A stretch of DNA of 64,000 nt from Streptomyces sp. NBC_00510. Lineage in GTDB: Bacteria > Actinomycetota > Actinomycetes > Streptomycetales > Streptomycetaceae. Each line of letters opens with the position of its first letter. Positions within the stretch are counted from its first letter, which is position 1. The notes beneath the pieces are model-generated. The model saw nothing but the letters and a program-made list of their open reading frames with translations, made no database searches and had not been told where the DNA came from. Shown here piece after piece: positions 16,576 through 24,574 of this stretch. The stretch covers positions 1,798,001-1,862,000 of the forward strand of contig CP107851.1 in the NCBI GenBank assembly GCA_036013505.1, written 5' to 3'. A program made the translations under genes and the position numbers.

Positions 16576-16734
16576 GGGCCAAGGGTACTGCGCAGCGTCG
16601 TCCCGGGCGGTGACGCATGTCACGCGGCCCCATGAGCCGGACGGTACGGGCGTGGGGCGACGCCATGGTCGCGCCGGGTGCGGGCGGCCACGATGTGGCG
16701 GCAGCCATCCCCGACGTGCAAATGGAGGCTCCCC

Positions 16735-18108
16735 ATGCGCCCCTGGAGAGGCGTCCCCCTGCTCGCCGCCGCCGTGCTCGCGCTCGGCGCCGCCGCGGTC
16801 CCCGCCGGTGCGGAGGCAGCCGCGGGTACGGCAGGACACTGCGCCCGGCTGGACCGGGTCACCGTGCCCGGCGCCGAGCACCAGCAGAAGGCCTGCCTGC
16901 CCGACATGACGACCACCGCGCTGGCGGGCACCGCGTACACCGACACCGCCGACCAAGCGGGCCTGGCGGCGGCCGGCACCACCCGCCCGTCCGGCGTGCC
17001 GGGCGTGCAGGTCGACGGCTACTTTCCCGACACCTCGGGCTTCAACGCCACGCACGGCTGGCAGCACGACGCCCAGTTCGTGCTGCGGCTGCCGGACCGG
17101 TGGAACGGCGGCCTGATCGTCACCGGCGCGCCCGGCACCCGCAAGCAGTACTCGCTCGACGTCCTGATCTCCGACTGGGCGATCGCCCAGGGCTACGCCT
17201 TCGCCTCCACCGACAAGGGCAACAGCGGGCCGGACTTCTACACCGACGGCCGGCGCCCGGGTGACGCGATGGCCGAGTGGAATCGGCGCACGACCCAGCT
17301 CACGGTGGCCGCGAAGGCGGCGGTGGCCTCCCGCTACGGCCGCGCGCCGCACCGTACGTACATGACCGGCATCTCCAACGGGGGCTACCTCACCCGCTGG
17401 CAGCTGGAGCACCACCCGGCGCTCTACGACGGCGGCGTGGACTGGGAGGGCACGCTCTGGACGGCGGACGGCCCCAATCTGCTCACCTCGCTGCCGGTCA
17501 CGGTGGCCCGCGCCCAGGGCCGCGCCACCGACGCCGACCTGCTGGCGGCCGGGTTCGCGCCGGGCTCGCAGTTCCTGTGGGCCTACCACCAGCAGGCGTA
17601 CTGGAGCCTGACCCAGAAGGTGTACCGCGCCGAGTTCGACCCCTCCTACGACCCCGCCTGCCCGGGCCCGAGCGCGGGTGCGACCGTGCCGGAGATCCTG
17701 GCGCCCTGTGCCTCGGACGCCGACTACGACTACGCGGCGCGCCCGGCCGCCGTGCACCGGGCCGTCGGCCGGGTGTCGCTCACCGGGCGCATCGGCAAGC
17801 CGATGATCACCCTGCACGGCACCCTGGACACGCTGCTGCCGATCGCGACCGACTCGGACGTCTACGCGCGCATGATCGACTCCGCGGGCCGGGGCGCGCT
17901 GCACCGCTACTACACGATCGAGGGCGGCAACCACGTCGACGGGCTGTACGACACGTATCCGGACCGGCTGCGCCCGATCCTGCCCTGCTACCGGGCGGCG
18001 TTCGACTCGCTGACCTCATGGGTGGAGCAGGACCGGACACCGCCCGCGGACCGCATGGTTCCCCGGCCGGCGAGCGGGGACGTGGTCAACTCCTGCACGC
18101 TGTCCTGA
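16735..18108 (+). CDS. secreted tannase/oligomer-hydrolase-like esterase
   Basis: The 457-residue protein has a clear signal peptide (MRPWRGVPLLAAAVLALGAA..AGAEAAA). The mature part is an alpha/beta hydrolase with the nucleophile elbow MTGISNGGYLTRW, an oxyanion region GGLIVTGAPGTRKQ and a C-terminal acid/histidine segment (LHGTLDTLLP; IEGGNHVDGLYD). Overall it resembles the 3-hydroxybutyrate oligomer hydrolase/tannase-feruloyl esterase group of extracellular enzymes. The substrate (polyester oligomers or aromatic esters) cannot be decided from sequence. GGAGG lies 6 bases before the ATG at 16735. It is convergent with the MOSC gene, with only 2 bp between stops. Confidence 0.8.
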   Translation: MRPWRGVPLLAAAVLALGAAAVPAGAEAAAGTAGHCARLDRVTVPGAEHQQKACLPDMTTTALAGTAYTDTADQAGLAAAGTTRPSGVPGVQVDGYFPDTSGFNATHGWQHDAQFVLRLPDRWNGGLIVTGAPGTRKQYSLDVLISDWAIAQGYAFASTDKGNSGPDFYTDGRRPGDAMAEWNRRTTQLTVAAKAAVASRYGRAPHRTYMTGISNGGYLTRWQLEHHPALYDGGVDWEGTLWTADGPNLLTSLPVTVARAQGRATDADLLAAGFAPGSQFLWAYHQQAYWSLTQKVYRAEFDPSYDPACPGPSAGATVPEILAPCASDADYDYAARPAAVHRAVGRVSLTGRIGKPMITLHGTLDTLLPIATDSDVYARMIDSAGRGALHRYYTIEGGNHVDGLYDTYPDRLRPILPCYRAAFDSLTSWVEQDRTPPADRMVPRPASGDVVNSCTLS

Positions 18109-18110
18109 GG

Positions 18111-18653
18111 TCAGACCCGCTCGAGCGGACGGTGCGGCCCTTCGGGGAGCTCGACGGCGATCGGGTCGCCGGGCCGCACCTCTCCGCCGTGCAGCACCAC
18201 GCCCATGATCCCGCCCTTGCGGACGACGGCACCGTGCTCGTCCCGGCCGACGACCTGCTTGAGCAGGCCCTGCCGGAAGCCGTCGATCTGCAGGCAGGGG
18301 TTGCGCAGACCGGTCACCTCGACGACGGCCTCCGCGCCGAGCCGCAGCCGCGTCCCGACGGGCAGGCCGAGCAGGTCGACGCCACGCGTGGTGACGTTCT
18401 CGCCCAGCTCGCCCGGGGCGACCTCGAAGCCGGCCGTGAGCAGCTCGTCGTGGAGCTCGCCGTGGATGAGGTGGACCTGGCGCAGGTTGGGCTGCGTCGG
18501 GTCCTGGGCCACCCGCGACCGGTGCTGCACCGTCACCCCGAGGTGGGCGTCGCCCTCCACGCCGAGCCCGGTCAGCAGCCGGATCCTGTCGTGGGTGGGC
18601 TTGCTGAAGTGGTGTCCCTCGTCGCGGCTGACGGCGGTCACGGTCGCGGTCAT
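18111..18653 (-). CDS. MOSC domain protein
   Basis: The 180-residue protein consists of a single MOSC domain. HFSKPTHDRIRLLTGLGVEGDAH contains the G-x-x-G-D-x-H region, GELGENVTTRGVDL the E-N-x-T strand, and TGLRNPCLQID the conserved cysteine proposed to carry sulfur. MOSC proteins are stand-alone relatives of the molybdenum-cofactor sulfurase C-terminal domain and of YiiM/MARC enzymes. I chose ATG 18653, which follows AGGG by 5 bases; GTG at 18659 is two codons earlier and equally possible. It is divergent from a VOC protein, with palindromes between them. Confidence 0.85.
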   Translation of the reverse strand: MTATVTAVSRDEGHHFSKPTHDRIRLLTGLGVEGDAHLGVTVQHRSRVAQDPTQPNLRQVHLIHGELHDELLTAGFEVAPGELGENVTTRGVDLLGLPVGTRLRLGAEAVVEVTGLRNPCLQIDGFRQGLLKQVVGRDEHGAVVRKGGIMGVVLHGGEVRPGDPIAVELPEGPHRPLERV

Positions 18654-18680
18654 GGTCACCCTGCTCCCCCTCGGTCGGTC

Positions 18681-18692
18681 GATCGCGCGATC
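18681..18692. promoter_or_regulatory. 12-bp perfect palindrome
   Basis: GATCGCGCGATC is a perfect dyad 27 bp upstream of the MOSC start and 54 bp upstream of the VOC start. It could be a second operator in this divergent region or a chance GC-rich palindrome. No regulator family is assigned. Confidence 0.35.
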
Positions 18693-18708
18693 ATTCTAAC
18701 GACCGGAT

Positions 18709-18740
18709 TCATTGAACTTTCAATGATGACCGCGTAACCT
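18709..18740 (+). promoter_or_regulatory. VOC promoter overlapped by TCATTGAA dyad
   Basis: TTGAAC (18712-18717), a 17-base spacer and TAACCT (18735-18740) form a near-ideal promoter, with the ATG of the VOC gene 6 bases after the -10. The -35 lies inside TCATTGAACTTTCAATGA (18709-18726), a dyad with 8-base half-sites around CT. A repressor bound there would block the -35. The site resembles MarR-class operators in general shape only; no regulator gene is adjacent. Confidence 0.65.
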
Positions 18741-18746
18741 GGGCTC

Positions 18747-19247
18747 ATGCCTGTTCGCCGTCTGAACCACGCCGTGCTCTACATCCGTGACGTCACGCGG
18801 TCCGTCGAGTTCTACACCGCCGTCTTCGGCTTCGAGGTCGACGTGGAGATCCCCGGCCGCGCCGCCTTCCTCAGCGCCGAGGACACGCTCAACGACCACG
18901 ACCTCGGGCTGTTCGCCATCGGCCCGGACGCTCCCGGCCCCGAACAGGGCCGCGTCGGGCTGTACCACCTGGCCTGGGAGGTCGGCACGCTCGGCGAGCT
19001 GGCCGACACCGCCCGGCTGCTCACCGAGCGGGGCGCCCTCGTCGGCTCCAGCGACCACCTCGTGTCGAAGTCGCTGTACGCCAAGGACCCCGACGGGAAC
19101 GAGTTCGAGGTCATGTGGCGCGTCCCCCGTGAGGACTGGCCCACGCAGCAGGAACTCAGCGGCCCGCGCCCGCTCGACCTGCAAGCGGCGCTGGACCGCT
19201 GGGGCCCCGACCTCAGGACCGGCGCCGCCGCGGGCTCCGTCACCTGA
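18747..19247 (+). CDS. VOC family (glyoxalase/dioxygenase-fold) protein
   Basis: The 166-residue protein contains two beta-alpha-beta-beta-beta units. The first metal-side histidine is in RRLNHAVLYIRDV, the middle element YHLAWEV has the second histidine, and DPDGNEFEVMW supplies the terminal glutamate, so the H-H-E metal triad of extradiol-dioxygenase/glyoxalase relatives is complete. The sequence resembles one-domain catechol-2,3-dioxygenase-like proteins; the substrate is unknown. The ATG sits 6 bases after TAACCT, a likely leaderless start, and the promoter carries an operator-like dyad. Confidence 0.88.
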   Translation: MPVRRLNHAVLYIRDVTRSVEFYTAVFGFEVDVEIPGRAAFLSAEDTLNDHDLGLFAIGPDAPGPEQGRVGLYHLAWEVGTLGELADTARLLTERGALVGSSDHLVSKSLYAKDPDGNEFEVMWRVPREDWPTQQELSGPRPLDLQAALDRWGPDLRTGAAAGSVT

Positions 19248-19271
19248 GCGGCGACCACGCCCCGCGCCCCG

Positions 19272-19454
19272 TCACCTGCCGATCTGGCGCCTGCCGCCCC
19301 GGCGCAGCCTGCGCCGCTGGGAAGGGTCCAGGGTGAGGTAGGCGGCCACGGGGACGCCCACGATGACCAGCAGGGCCAGCCACGTCGGCAGGACCCACAG
19401 CAGGATCAGGCCGACAGCCACGCCGCCAACGGCGACCTTCGCGCGATTGGACAT
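19272..19454 (-). CDS. small membrane protein, 60 residues
   Basis: The protein has a short polar start (MSNRAKVAVGG), a long hydrophobic stretch likely forming two helices (VAVGLILLWVLPTWLALLVIVGVPVAAY as a pair, split by the Pro) and a strongly basic tail (SQRRRLRRGGRRQIGR). GGAGG lies 7 bases before the ATG at 19454, a strong ribosome site. I do not recognise a family. Size and charge pattern suggest a small inner-membrane protein with the basic tail in the cytoplasm. Confidence 0.7.
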   Translation of the reverse strand: MSNRAKVAVGGVAVGLILLWVLPTWLALLVIVGVPVAAYLTLDPSQRRRLRRGGRRQIGR

Positions 19455-19574
19455 CTTCCCGCCTCCGTCTGCGGCACGTGCCGCACTCACTGGGGTAAAC
19501 GCGGCATCACGCGCCGCGGTTCCCCCGTACGGCGCGCCCTGCCCGGTGCCGGGCAGGGCGCGACCGCCGGGGCG

Positions 19575-19745
19575 TCACTCGTGGTGGCGTTCGGTCAGTT
19601 CCCTCGGTTCCTGCGGGGGCGCTTCCGGCGCCGTCGTCCGCTCGGGGGCCGTCTCCGGCCGGTCGGCGGCGACCGGCCGCTCGCGGTCGCGGACCGCCTC
19701 GGCGCGCACGATCGCGCCCAGGGCTGCGTAGATGTCCACGGGCAT
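19575..19745 (-). CDS. small hypothetical protein, 56 residues
   Basis: The frame starts MPVDIYAALGAIVRAEAVRD and continues as an acidic, Arg/Pro/Thr-rich tail ending in ELTERHHE. AGGAGG lies 8 bases before the ATG at 19745, one of the best ribosome sites in this region, which is the main reason to accept so short a frame. The first 20 residues could be an amphipathic helix and the rest is probably disordered. No family is recognised. Confidence 0.6.
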   Translation of the reverse strand: MPVDIYAALGAIVRAEAVRDRERPVAADRPETAPERTTAPEAPPQEPRELTERHHE

Positions 19746-19826
19746 GGTGGGGTTCCTCCTGCGGTTGTCGTCCTGCTGACGGGCAAGGCTGCGGGCCGCC
19801 GCGCGGGCGGCGACGGCCTGGCGCCG

Positions 19827-20258
19827 TCAGCAGCGCAGGACGAGGTGCAGGTGGTCGGGTCTGCCCGCGGGGGCGACGTGCCGGGCGGGACCGCGGAGCG
19901 CGGCGCCCACGGGATCCGGGGGGCAGGTGTCGTGGACGATGTCGGCGGCATGCCCCTGGACGGTTCCGGCACGCTGCTGGGGGCCCGCCTGCGGGACGGT
20001 ACGCCGCCCGACGCTCGCCGGGGGGTGGTGCATCTGCTTGCCGGGTTCGTCCGTGGCGGCGGCGACGGCGACGGCCGCCGTCCGCTCCAGCGGCTGCAGT
20101 GCCGCGGCCCCCGGCGCGCACAACGCGTGGAGCAGGCACACCAGTGCCGCGAAAAGCCCGACCGCGGCCCCTGCGGGCCCCGCGGGGACCCGACGGGGAC
20201 GTCCCGCTGCGGGCCCTGCGGGGGGCCGACGGGGACGTCCCGCTGCGGCATGCGGCAT
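19827..20258 (-). CDS. hypothetical membrane or secreted protein, 143 residues
   Basis: The frame starts MPHAAAGRPRRPPAGPA, with a 12-residue unit (AGRPRRPPAGPA/AGRPRRVPAGPA) encoded by a 22-bp direct repeat (20191-20212 and 20227-20248). One hydrophobic helix follows (AAVGLFAALVCLLHALCA), then a low-complexity tail with scattered His and Cys (QMHHPP..., DTCPPDP) ending HLHLVLRC. It is likely a signal-anchored or secreted small protein. GGAGGAG lies 8 bases before the ATG at 20258. An overlapping ATG at 20251 opens another long frame but is too far from the ribosome site. No family is recognised. Confidence 0.6.
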   Translation of the reverse strand: MPHAAAGRPRRPPAGPAAGRPRRVPAGPAGAAVGLFAALVCLLHALCAPGAAALQPLERTAAVAVAAATDEPGKQMHHPPASVGRRTVPQAGPQQRAGTVQGHAADIVHDTCPPDPVGAALRGPARHVAPAGRPDHLHLVLRC

Positions 20259-20507
20259 GCGCTGCTCCTCCGGGTGCGTACCCCCCACTCTTAACCGGGC
20301 GGGCACCCGGACCCTGTGGCTCACTAGGCTGATCGACGCACGCGTTCACCCGGTGAGCGCAATCCGCGCTCCGCGCGGCCCCGGTTGTCGTGTCGTTGTT
20401 GTGTGCGGGTTGTTTGCGCCTGCGGCGGGCATCCCCCGCCCGATTGCCCGGCGCGGTCAGTGCGGGCCTCGCACCGTGTGCCTGGGTCGGGGCCGCGCCG
20501 GCACACT

Positions 20508-20536
20508 CCCCCAGCCTTCGGCCGGGGGGACCCCCA
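20508..20536 (+). repeat. REP-like repeat, copy 1
   Basis: This 29-bp copy contains CCCCCAGCCTTCGGCCGGGG followed by GGACCCCCA. The sequence is itself imperfectly palindromic. Two identical copies occur in the opposite orientation at 20691 and 20776. I recall similar sequences dispersed in Streptomyces intergenic regions. Confidence 0.75.
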
Positions 20537-20690
20537 TGGGCGCACCCCGCCACACCCCCTCCCGTCGTCGGAGCACATGACGGCCGGTGGGGGGTTAGTA
20601 GGCACTTGCGGCAACCCCGGACCGCTCTCTGAACCCCGTCCGGCCGTCAGCCGCCCATACGACCGAAGGGGGTGTGGCGGGGTGCCCCCA

Positions 20691-20719
20691 TGGGGGTCCC
20701 CCCGGCCGAAGGCTGGGGG
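20691..20719 (-). repeat. REP-like repeat, copy 2
   Basis: Exact reverse complement of the 29-bp copy at 20508-20536. It sits just inside the right half of the long inverted repeat. Confidence 0.75.
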
Positions 20720-20775
20720 AGACGAGCGGAGGTCGCGGTACCGAATGACGTGGGGCAGCGCCGCGAGCGCCGAGG

Positions 20776-20804
20776 TGGGGGTCCCCCCGGCCGAAGGCTG
20801 GGGG
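20776..20804 (-). repeat. REP-like repeat, copy 3
   Basis: Same 29 bases and orientation as copy 2, 85 bp further right. By symmetry it is the partner of copy 1 in the long inverted repeat; copy 2 would then be an extra insertion or a nested partner. Confidence 0.75.
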
Positions 20805-21139
20805 CGTACCCCGGCGCGGCACCGACCCCGCAACGACCGCGCGAGGCGGTCACTGACCGCGCCGGGCAATCGGGAGGGAGGGCGGGGGATGCCCGCCGCA
20901 GGCGCAAACAACCCGCACACAAACACCAGGGCAGCCCGGCGCAGCCACCCGCACGGGGCGACACGTCGCACCCCGGACGACTTCGCGGCGTACCAAACCG
21001 GTACGATCAGGCCCGGCGCGCCGCCCGGAACCTCGCGGACGTGCCCCCGCCCCCCGTGTGCCCGACCGGGACGGGGCGGCGGCCGGGTCGCCGCCGGAAT
21101 CCGCCACAGCGGGCCCGGGGCGCTCGGCACCCCAATGGC

Positions 21140-22480
21140 TCAGGCACCCCGGTAGCGGGTGAACGCGGGGAACGCCGCCGCCAGGCCGAGCATCACGACC
21201 ACGACGAGCACACCGCCCGCGGTGACCGCGGTACGCGTCCCGAACGCGGAGCCGCCCGTGCCGTGCAGGAGGTCGGCCACCCGGGGACCGCCCGCCACGA
21301 CGACCGTGAACACGCCCTGCATGCGGCCGCGCATGTCGTCCGTCGCGACCGACTGCAGGATCGCGCTGCGGAACACCATCGAGACCATGTCGGCGAATCC
21401 GGCCAGCGCCAGGAAGGCCGCCGCCCACCACAGGCTGCCGCTCAGTCCGAGTCCGGCGATCGCGGCGCCCCAGCCGCAGACGGCGATGACGACCATCAGA
21501 CCGTGCCGCTTCGAGCGGGAGAAGGTGCCCGAGAACAGCCCGCCGGCGACGGCGCCGATGGGGATGGCGGCGAACAGCAGGCCGAGCGCGAAGCCCTCGC
21601 CCCAAGGGGCGTAGGTGGTGTCGGCGAGCTGGGGGAACAGGGCGCGCGGCATGCCGAAGACCATGGCGACGATGTCGGCGAGGAAGGACATCAGCAGGAT
21701 GCGCTGGGCGGTGATGTAGCGGAAGCCGGCGCCGACCTCGCGCCAGCCGCCGCGCCGGGCGACGGGGGCCCCGTTGGCCTCCAGCGGCGGCAGCGCGGGC
21801 AGTCGCCACACCGCCCACACGGTCGCGGTGAGGGCGATCGCGTCGATCAGGTAGAGGTCGGGCAGGCCGATGACGGGGATGAGCACACCCGCGAGCAGCG
21901 GGCCGACGACCAGCCCGGTCTGCATGACCGTGGAGCCGAGCGCCATGGCCGCGGGCAGTTCCGCCGGCGGGACCAGGCGGGCGATGGCGGCGCTGCGGGC
22001 GGGGGCGTTCATGCCGGCCGCCGCCTGCTGCGCGGCGAGCAGCACCATCAGCAGCCAGACGGAGTGGGCGCCCGCGAAGGCCTGCACCCAGAACAGCAGG
22101 GAGGTGACGGCGATGCCGATGTTGGTGTACAGCATCAGCTTGCGGCGGTCCACGCTGTCGGCGACGGCCCCGCCCCACAGCGCGAAGACCACCAGCGGGA
22201 CCAGCCCGGCGATGCTCGCGTAGCCGACCCACGCGGACGAGCCGGTGATGTCGTAGATCTGCTTGGGCACGGCGACCGCGGTGAGCTGGCTGCCCACGGC
22301 GGTCACGGTGGTGGAGCTCCACAGGCGGCGGTAGGCGGGGTGGCGCAGGGGGCGGGTGTCCATGAGCCAGCGGCGCCAGCGGGTGCGGCTGCCGGGTATG
22401 CCGGACTCGGGCTCCGCGCCGCGGTCCGCGGTGGGATCGTCCGCCGGGGCGGCGTCGGCGGTCTTCTTGGTGCTGTCCAC
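21140..22480 (-). CDS. MFS transporter, EntS-like
   Basis: The protein (446 residues from GTG 22480) has a hydrophilic N-terminal tail, then 12 predicted membrane helices starting at RLWSSTTVTAVGSQLTAVAV. The helix 2-3 loop WGGAVADSVDRRKLM matches the MFS motif A pattern G-x-x-x-D-x-x-x-R-R. The overall pattern (LRHPAYRRLW, VGSQLTAVAVPKQIYDITGS) resembles the EntS/enterobactin-exporter and macrolide-efflux branch of MFS. The start is uncertain: GTG 22480 has GAGGAAG 11 bases upstream, TTG 22504 extends the frame, and ATG 22363 would begin at the conserved MDTRPLRHPAY. Substrate unknown. Confidence 0.85.
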   Translation of the reverse strand: MDSTKKTADAAPADDPTADRGAEPESGIPGSRTRWRRWLMDTRPLRHPAYRRLWSSTTVTAVGSQLTAVAVPKQIYDITGSSAWVGYASIAGLVPLVVFALWGGAVADSVDRRKLMLYTNIGIAVTSLLFWVQAFAGAHSVWLLMVLLAAQQAAAGMNAPARSAAIARLVPPAELPAAMALGSTVMQTGLVVGPLLAGVLIPVIGLPDLYLIDAIALTATVWAVWRLPALPPLEANGAPVARRGGWREVGAGFRYITAQRILLMSFLADIVAMVFGMPRALFPQLADTTYAPWGEGFALGLLFAAIPIGAVAGGLFSGTFSRSKRHGLMVVIAVCGWGAAIAGLGLSGSLWWAAAFLALAGFADMVSMVFRSAILQSVATDDMRGRMQGVFTVVVAGGPRVADLLHGTGGSAFGTRTAVTAGGVLVVVVMLGLAAAFPAFTRYRGA

Positions 22481-22573
22481 GGGTGCTGTTGCTTCCTCGT
22501 ACAACTATCGCTGACCCGCTGACACTACCCGCCCGCCCTCGTCATGCGTGAGGGCGGACGGGCAGGGCCGGGG

Positions 22574-24574
22574 TCAGCGCCCCGCGGGGACCGTGCGGGC
22601 GGTGCGGGGCGGGGCGGCCGGGACGTCCGCGGCGCGCTGCGCGACGGAGGCGTGCGGGGTCGTGGCGGCGAGGCCGCGCGCTCCGCCGACGAGCGGCAGC
22701 AGGGCACGCGAACGGGCCAGGTCGAGGGTGACGGTGGGGGTGGTGTCGGGGGGCTCGACCAGTCCCGCGTCGGTGCCGGCGACGATCAGCGCGAGCCGGT
22801 GCCCGGCGGGCACGACGTGGTCGGTGGCGCCCAGGGTGACGGTGGCCGTGTAGGGCCGGCCCGGGACGAGCGGACGCCCGTGCCACGCGGACGCGGTGTG
22901 CCCGAGGTCGGCCCAGCCGCGGCTCACCACGGTGTGGGCGACGTCGGCGGTGTCGGCCGCGGTGTCGCGGAAGCAGGCGCTGTCGCCCGCCGTGCTCTCG
23001 CCCCAGCACGAGCGCGTGGCCAGGTCGGCGATGCCCTCCTTGGCGCCCAGGAAGTCCCGGACGGTGTCCGGCCCGAGGTCGACCAGGACCGCGGAGAGGT
23101 GGGCGCTGGTGGTCGAGGAGGACGCGGTGAGGGTGACCGTGCCGCTGCCGGACAGCCGCAGGTCGCGGGTGAGGGTGCCGGTGGTGAAGACGGCCCTGGA
23201 GGCGCTCGGGGTGTCCGCGCCGGCGGCCCAGTCCTCCTCCCACTCCTGGGGCGCGTCGGTGAAGGCCGCCGTGCTGCCGGGCGCGGCCGGGCCGAGCCCC
23301 AGGGTGCCCAGGCCCGAGGTGGTGCCGGGCCGCAGGCTCAGCCGGGCCGGTCCGGTGCCGGCGGGGGGCCAGGAGCGGTCGGTCGTCCAGTGGTCGGGGG
23401 AGCGTTCGACGTCGGCTCCGGGCTCTCGCTCCACGCCGTTGCGGACGCCCAGCAGGTAGTGGTCGAACCAGCGGTGCAGGGTGGACACCCATGCCTCGCG
23501 CCGGAAGTCGAAGGGGTCGACGTGGCCGGTCTGCGACAGCCACACCTTGCGCTCCACGCCGTGCGCGGCCAGCGCGCTCCACCACTGGCCGAAGTGCTTG
23601 GTGCGGACGTTGAGGTCCTGCATGCCGTGGACGGCGAAGACGCTGGCGCGGACCTTGCCGGCGTCCTTGGTGTAGTCGCGTTCGCTCCAGAACGCGGTCA
23701 GGTCCCCGCTGCGCGGCGCCCCGTCCACGATGCGCTGCTGCACCGCGGCGCAGCGGGCGCGGGCGGCCGGGCTCTCGACGTAGTCCGACAGCCAGTCGGG
23801 GCCGGAGTCGTAGAGGGCGGCGCCCTGCTGGAAGTAGTAGTCGTACCAGGAGCTGATGGCGCTGATCGGCACGATCGTGCGCAGTCCGCGCACCCCGGTC
23901 GCGGCGACGCCGTTGGCGATCGTCCCGTCCCAGCTCTTGCCGATCATGCCGACGTCGCCCGTGGACCAGCGGACGCTCGCGGGCCGGGACCCGGTACGGG
24001 AGGTGTAGCCCTTGGCCCGGCCGTTCAGCCAGTCAATCACCGCCTTGGCCGAGCCGATGTCGGAGGGGCCGCCGACGTCCACGCAGCCGTCGGAGCGGTT
24101 GGTGCCGGCCAGGTCGACCAGGACGACGGCGTAGCCGCGCGGGACGAAGTAGTTGTCGTAGTACAACGGGGCCTGGACCATGCGGCCCTGGTCGTCGTAG
24201 GTCTTCAACTGGCTCTCGTTGCCGCGTCCGCAGCACGAGTAGTAGGGACTCGCGTCCATGATCACCGGCACCTTGCGGCCGGCGGCCGCGGGCTCGCGGG
24301 GCCGCACGATGTCTGCGGCGACCCGGTCGGTGCGGCCGTCGCCGTCGTCGTCGCGGCCCGTCTCGACCCAGACCGCCTCGCGGATCGCGTCGGCGTACGA
24401 GTAGTCCGGCCGACTCAGTCCGTGCCGGACGGTCCCGCCGGCGGAGGCGCTCTGCGCGGTGGTCACGGGGAGGAGGACGGCGGCGAGGGCGGCGATCACG
24501 GTCGCCACCAGGGAGGTCGTCCGTATGCGGATGCGGTCGGTACGGGGGCGGGTGGTGCGCATGGGTGAGGGCAC
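22574..24574 (-). CDS. secreted CocE/NonD-type hydrolase (Xaa-Pro dipeptidyl-peptidase-like)
   Basis: The 666-residue protein has a signal peptide (basic start, TTSLVATVIAALAAVLLPVT...SASA) and an S15/CocE catalytic domain: VIMDASPYYS near the start, nucleophile in MIGKSWDGT, HGMQDLNVRT for the Asp region and the histidine in LSQTGHVDPFDF. A C-terminal jelly-roll domain follows (PATVTLGATDHVVPAGHRLAL). Extracellular X-Pro dipeptidyl-peptidase or ester/amide hydrolase activity is likely. The GTG at 24574 lies 6 bases after TAGCGT (24581-24586), so it is the probable leaderless start; ATG 24562 is an alternative. It is divergent from the peptidase array across 296 bp. Confidence 0.88.
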   Translation of the reverse strand: MPSPMRTTRPRTDRIRIRTTSLVATVIAALAAVLLPVTTAQSASAGGTVRHGLSRPDYSYADAIREAVWVETGRDDDGDGRTDRVAADIVRPREPAAAGRKVPVIMDASPYYSCCGRGNESQLKTYDDQGRMVQAPLYYDNYFVPRGYAVVLVDLAGTNRSDGCVDVGGPSDIGSAKAVIDWLNGRAKGYTSRTGSRPASVRWSTGDVGMIGKSWDGTIANGVAATGVRGLRTIVPISAISSWYDYYFQQGAALYDSGPDWLSDYVESPAARARCAAVQQRIVDGAPRSGDLTAFWSERDYTKDAGKVRASVFAVHGMQDLNVRTKHFGQWWSALAAHGVERKVWLSQTGHVDPFDFRREAWVSTLHRWFDHYLLGVRNGVEREPGADVERSPDHWTTDRSWPPAGTGPARLSLRPGTTSGLGTLGLGPAAPGSTAAFTDAPQEWEEDWAAGADTPSASRAVFTTGTLTRDLRLSGSGTVTLTASSSTTSAHLSAVLVDLGPDTVRDFLGAKEGIADLATRSCWGESTAGDSACFRDTAADTADVAHTVVSRGWADLGHTASAWHGRPLVPGRPYTATVTLGATDHVVPAGHRLALIVAGTDAGLVEPPDTTPTVTLDLARSRALLPLVGGARGLAATTPHASVAQRAADVPAAPPRTARTVPAGR

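Larger units (their letters stand above)
20399..20922. repeat. 524-bp imperfect inverted repeat
   Basis: The outer arms 20399-20440 and 20881-20922 are perfect 42-base inverted copies. They are continued inward by a perfect 22-base pair (20441-20462 and 20851-20872), offset by an 8-base insertion in the right arm. Further in, the REP-like copies at 20508 and 20776, the CACCCCGCCACACCCC/GGGGTGTGGCGGGGTG blocks (near 20543 and 20678) and ATGACGGCCGG/CCGGCCGTCA near the centre are also inverted. The whole could fold as a cruciform or be a MITE-like remnant. No transposase is present. Confidence 0.8.
20259..21139. other. gene-free stretch of 881 bp
   Basis: I see no convincing gene here. Open frames exist on both strands, but none has a family signature with a ribosome site. 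The stretch is dominated by a long imperfect inverted repeat (20399-20922) and three copies of a short REP-like sequence. It separates the leftward small genes from the leftward MFS transporter gene. Confidence 0.7.

Noticed and set aside
20251..20258. Alternative 218-codon frame starting 7 bases downstream of the chosen start
   Set aside because: The ribosome site is 15 bases away, too far, and the frame is Ser/Pro/Arg-rich without a hydrophobic segment.
20508..20804. CRISPR array made of the three 29-bp copies
   Set aside because: The copies differ in orientation and have irregular distances (183 and 85 bp), and there are no cas genes.
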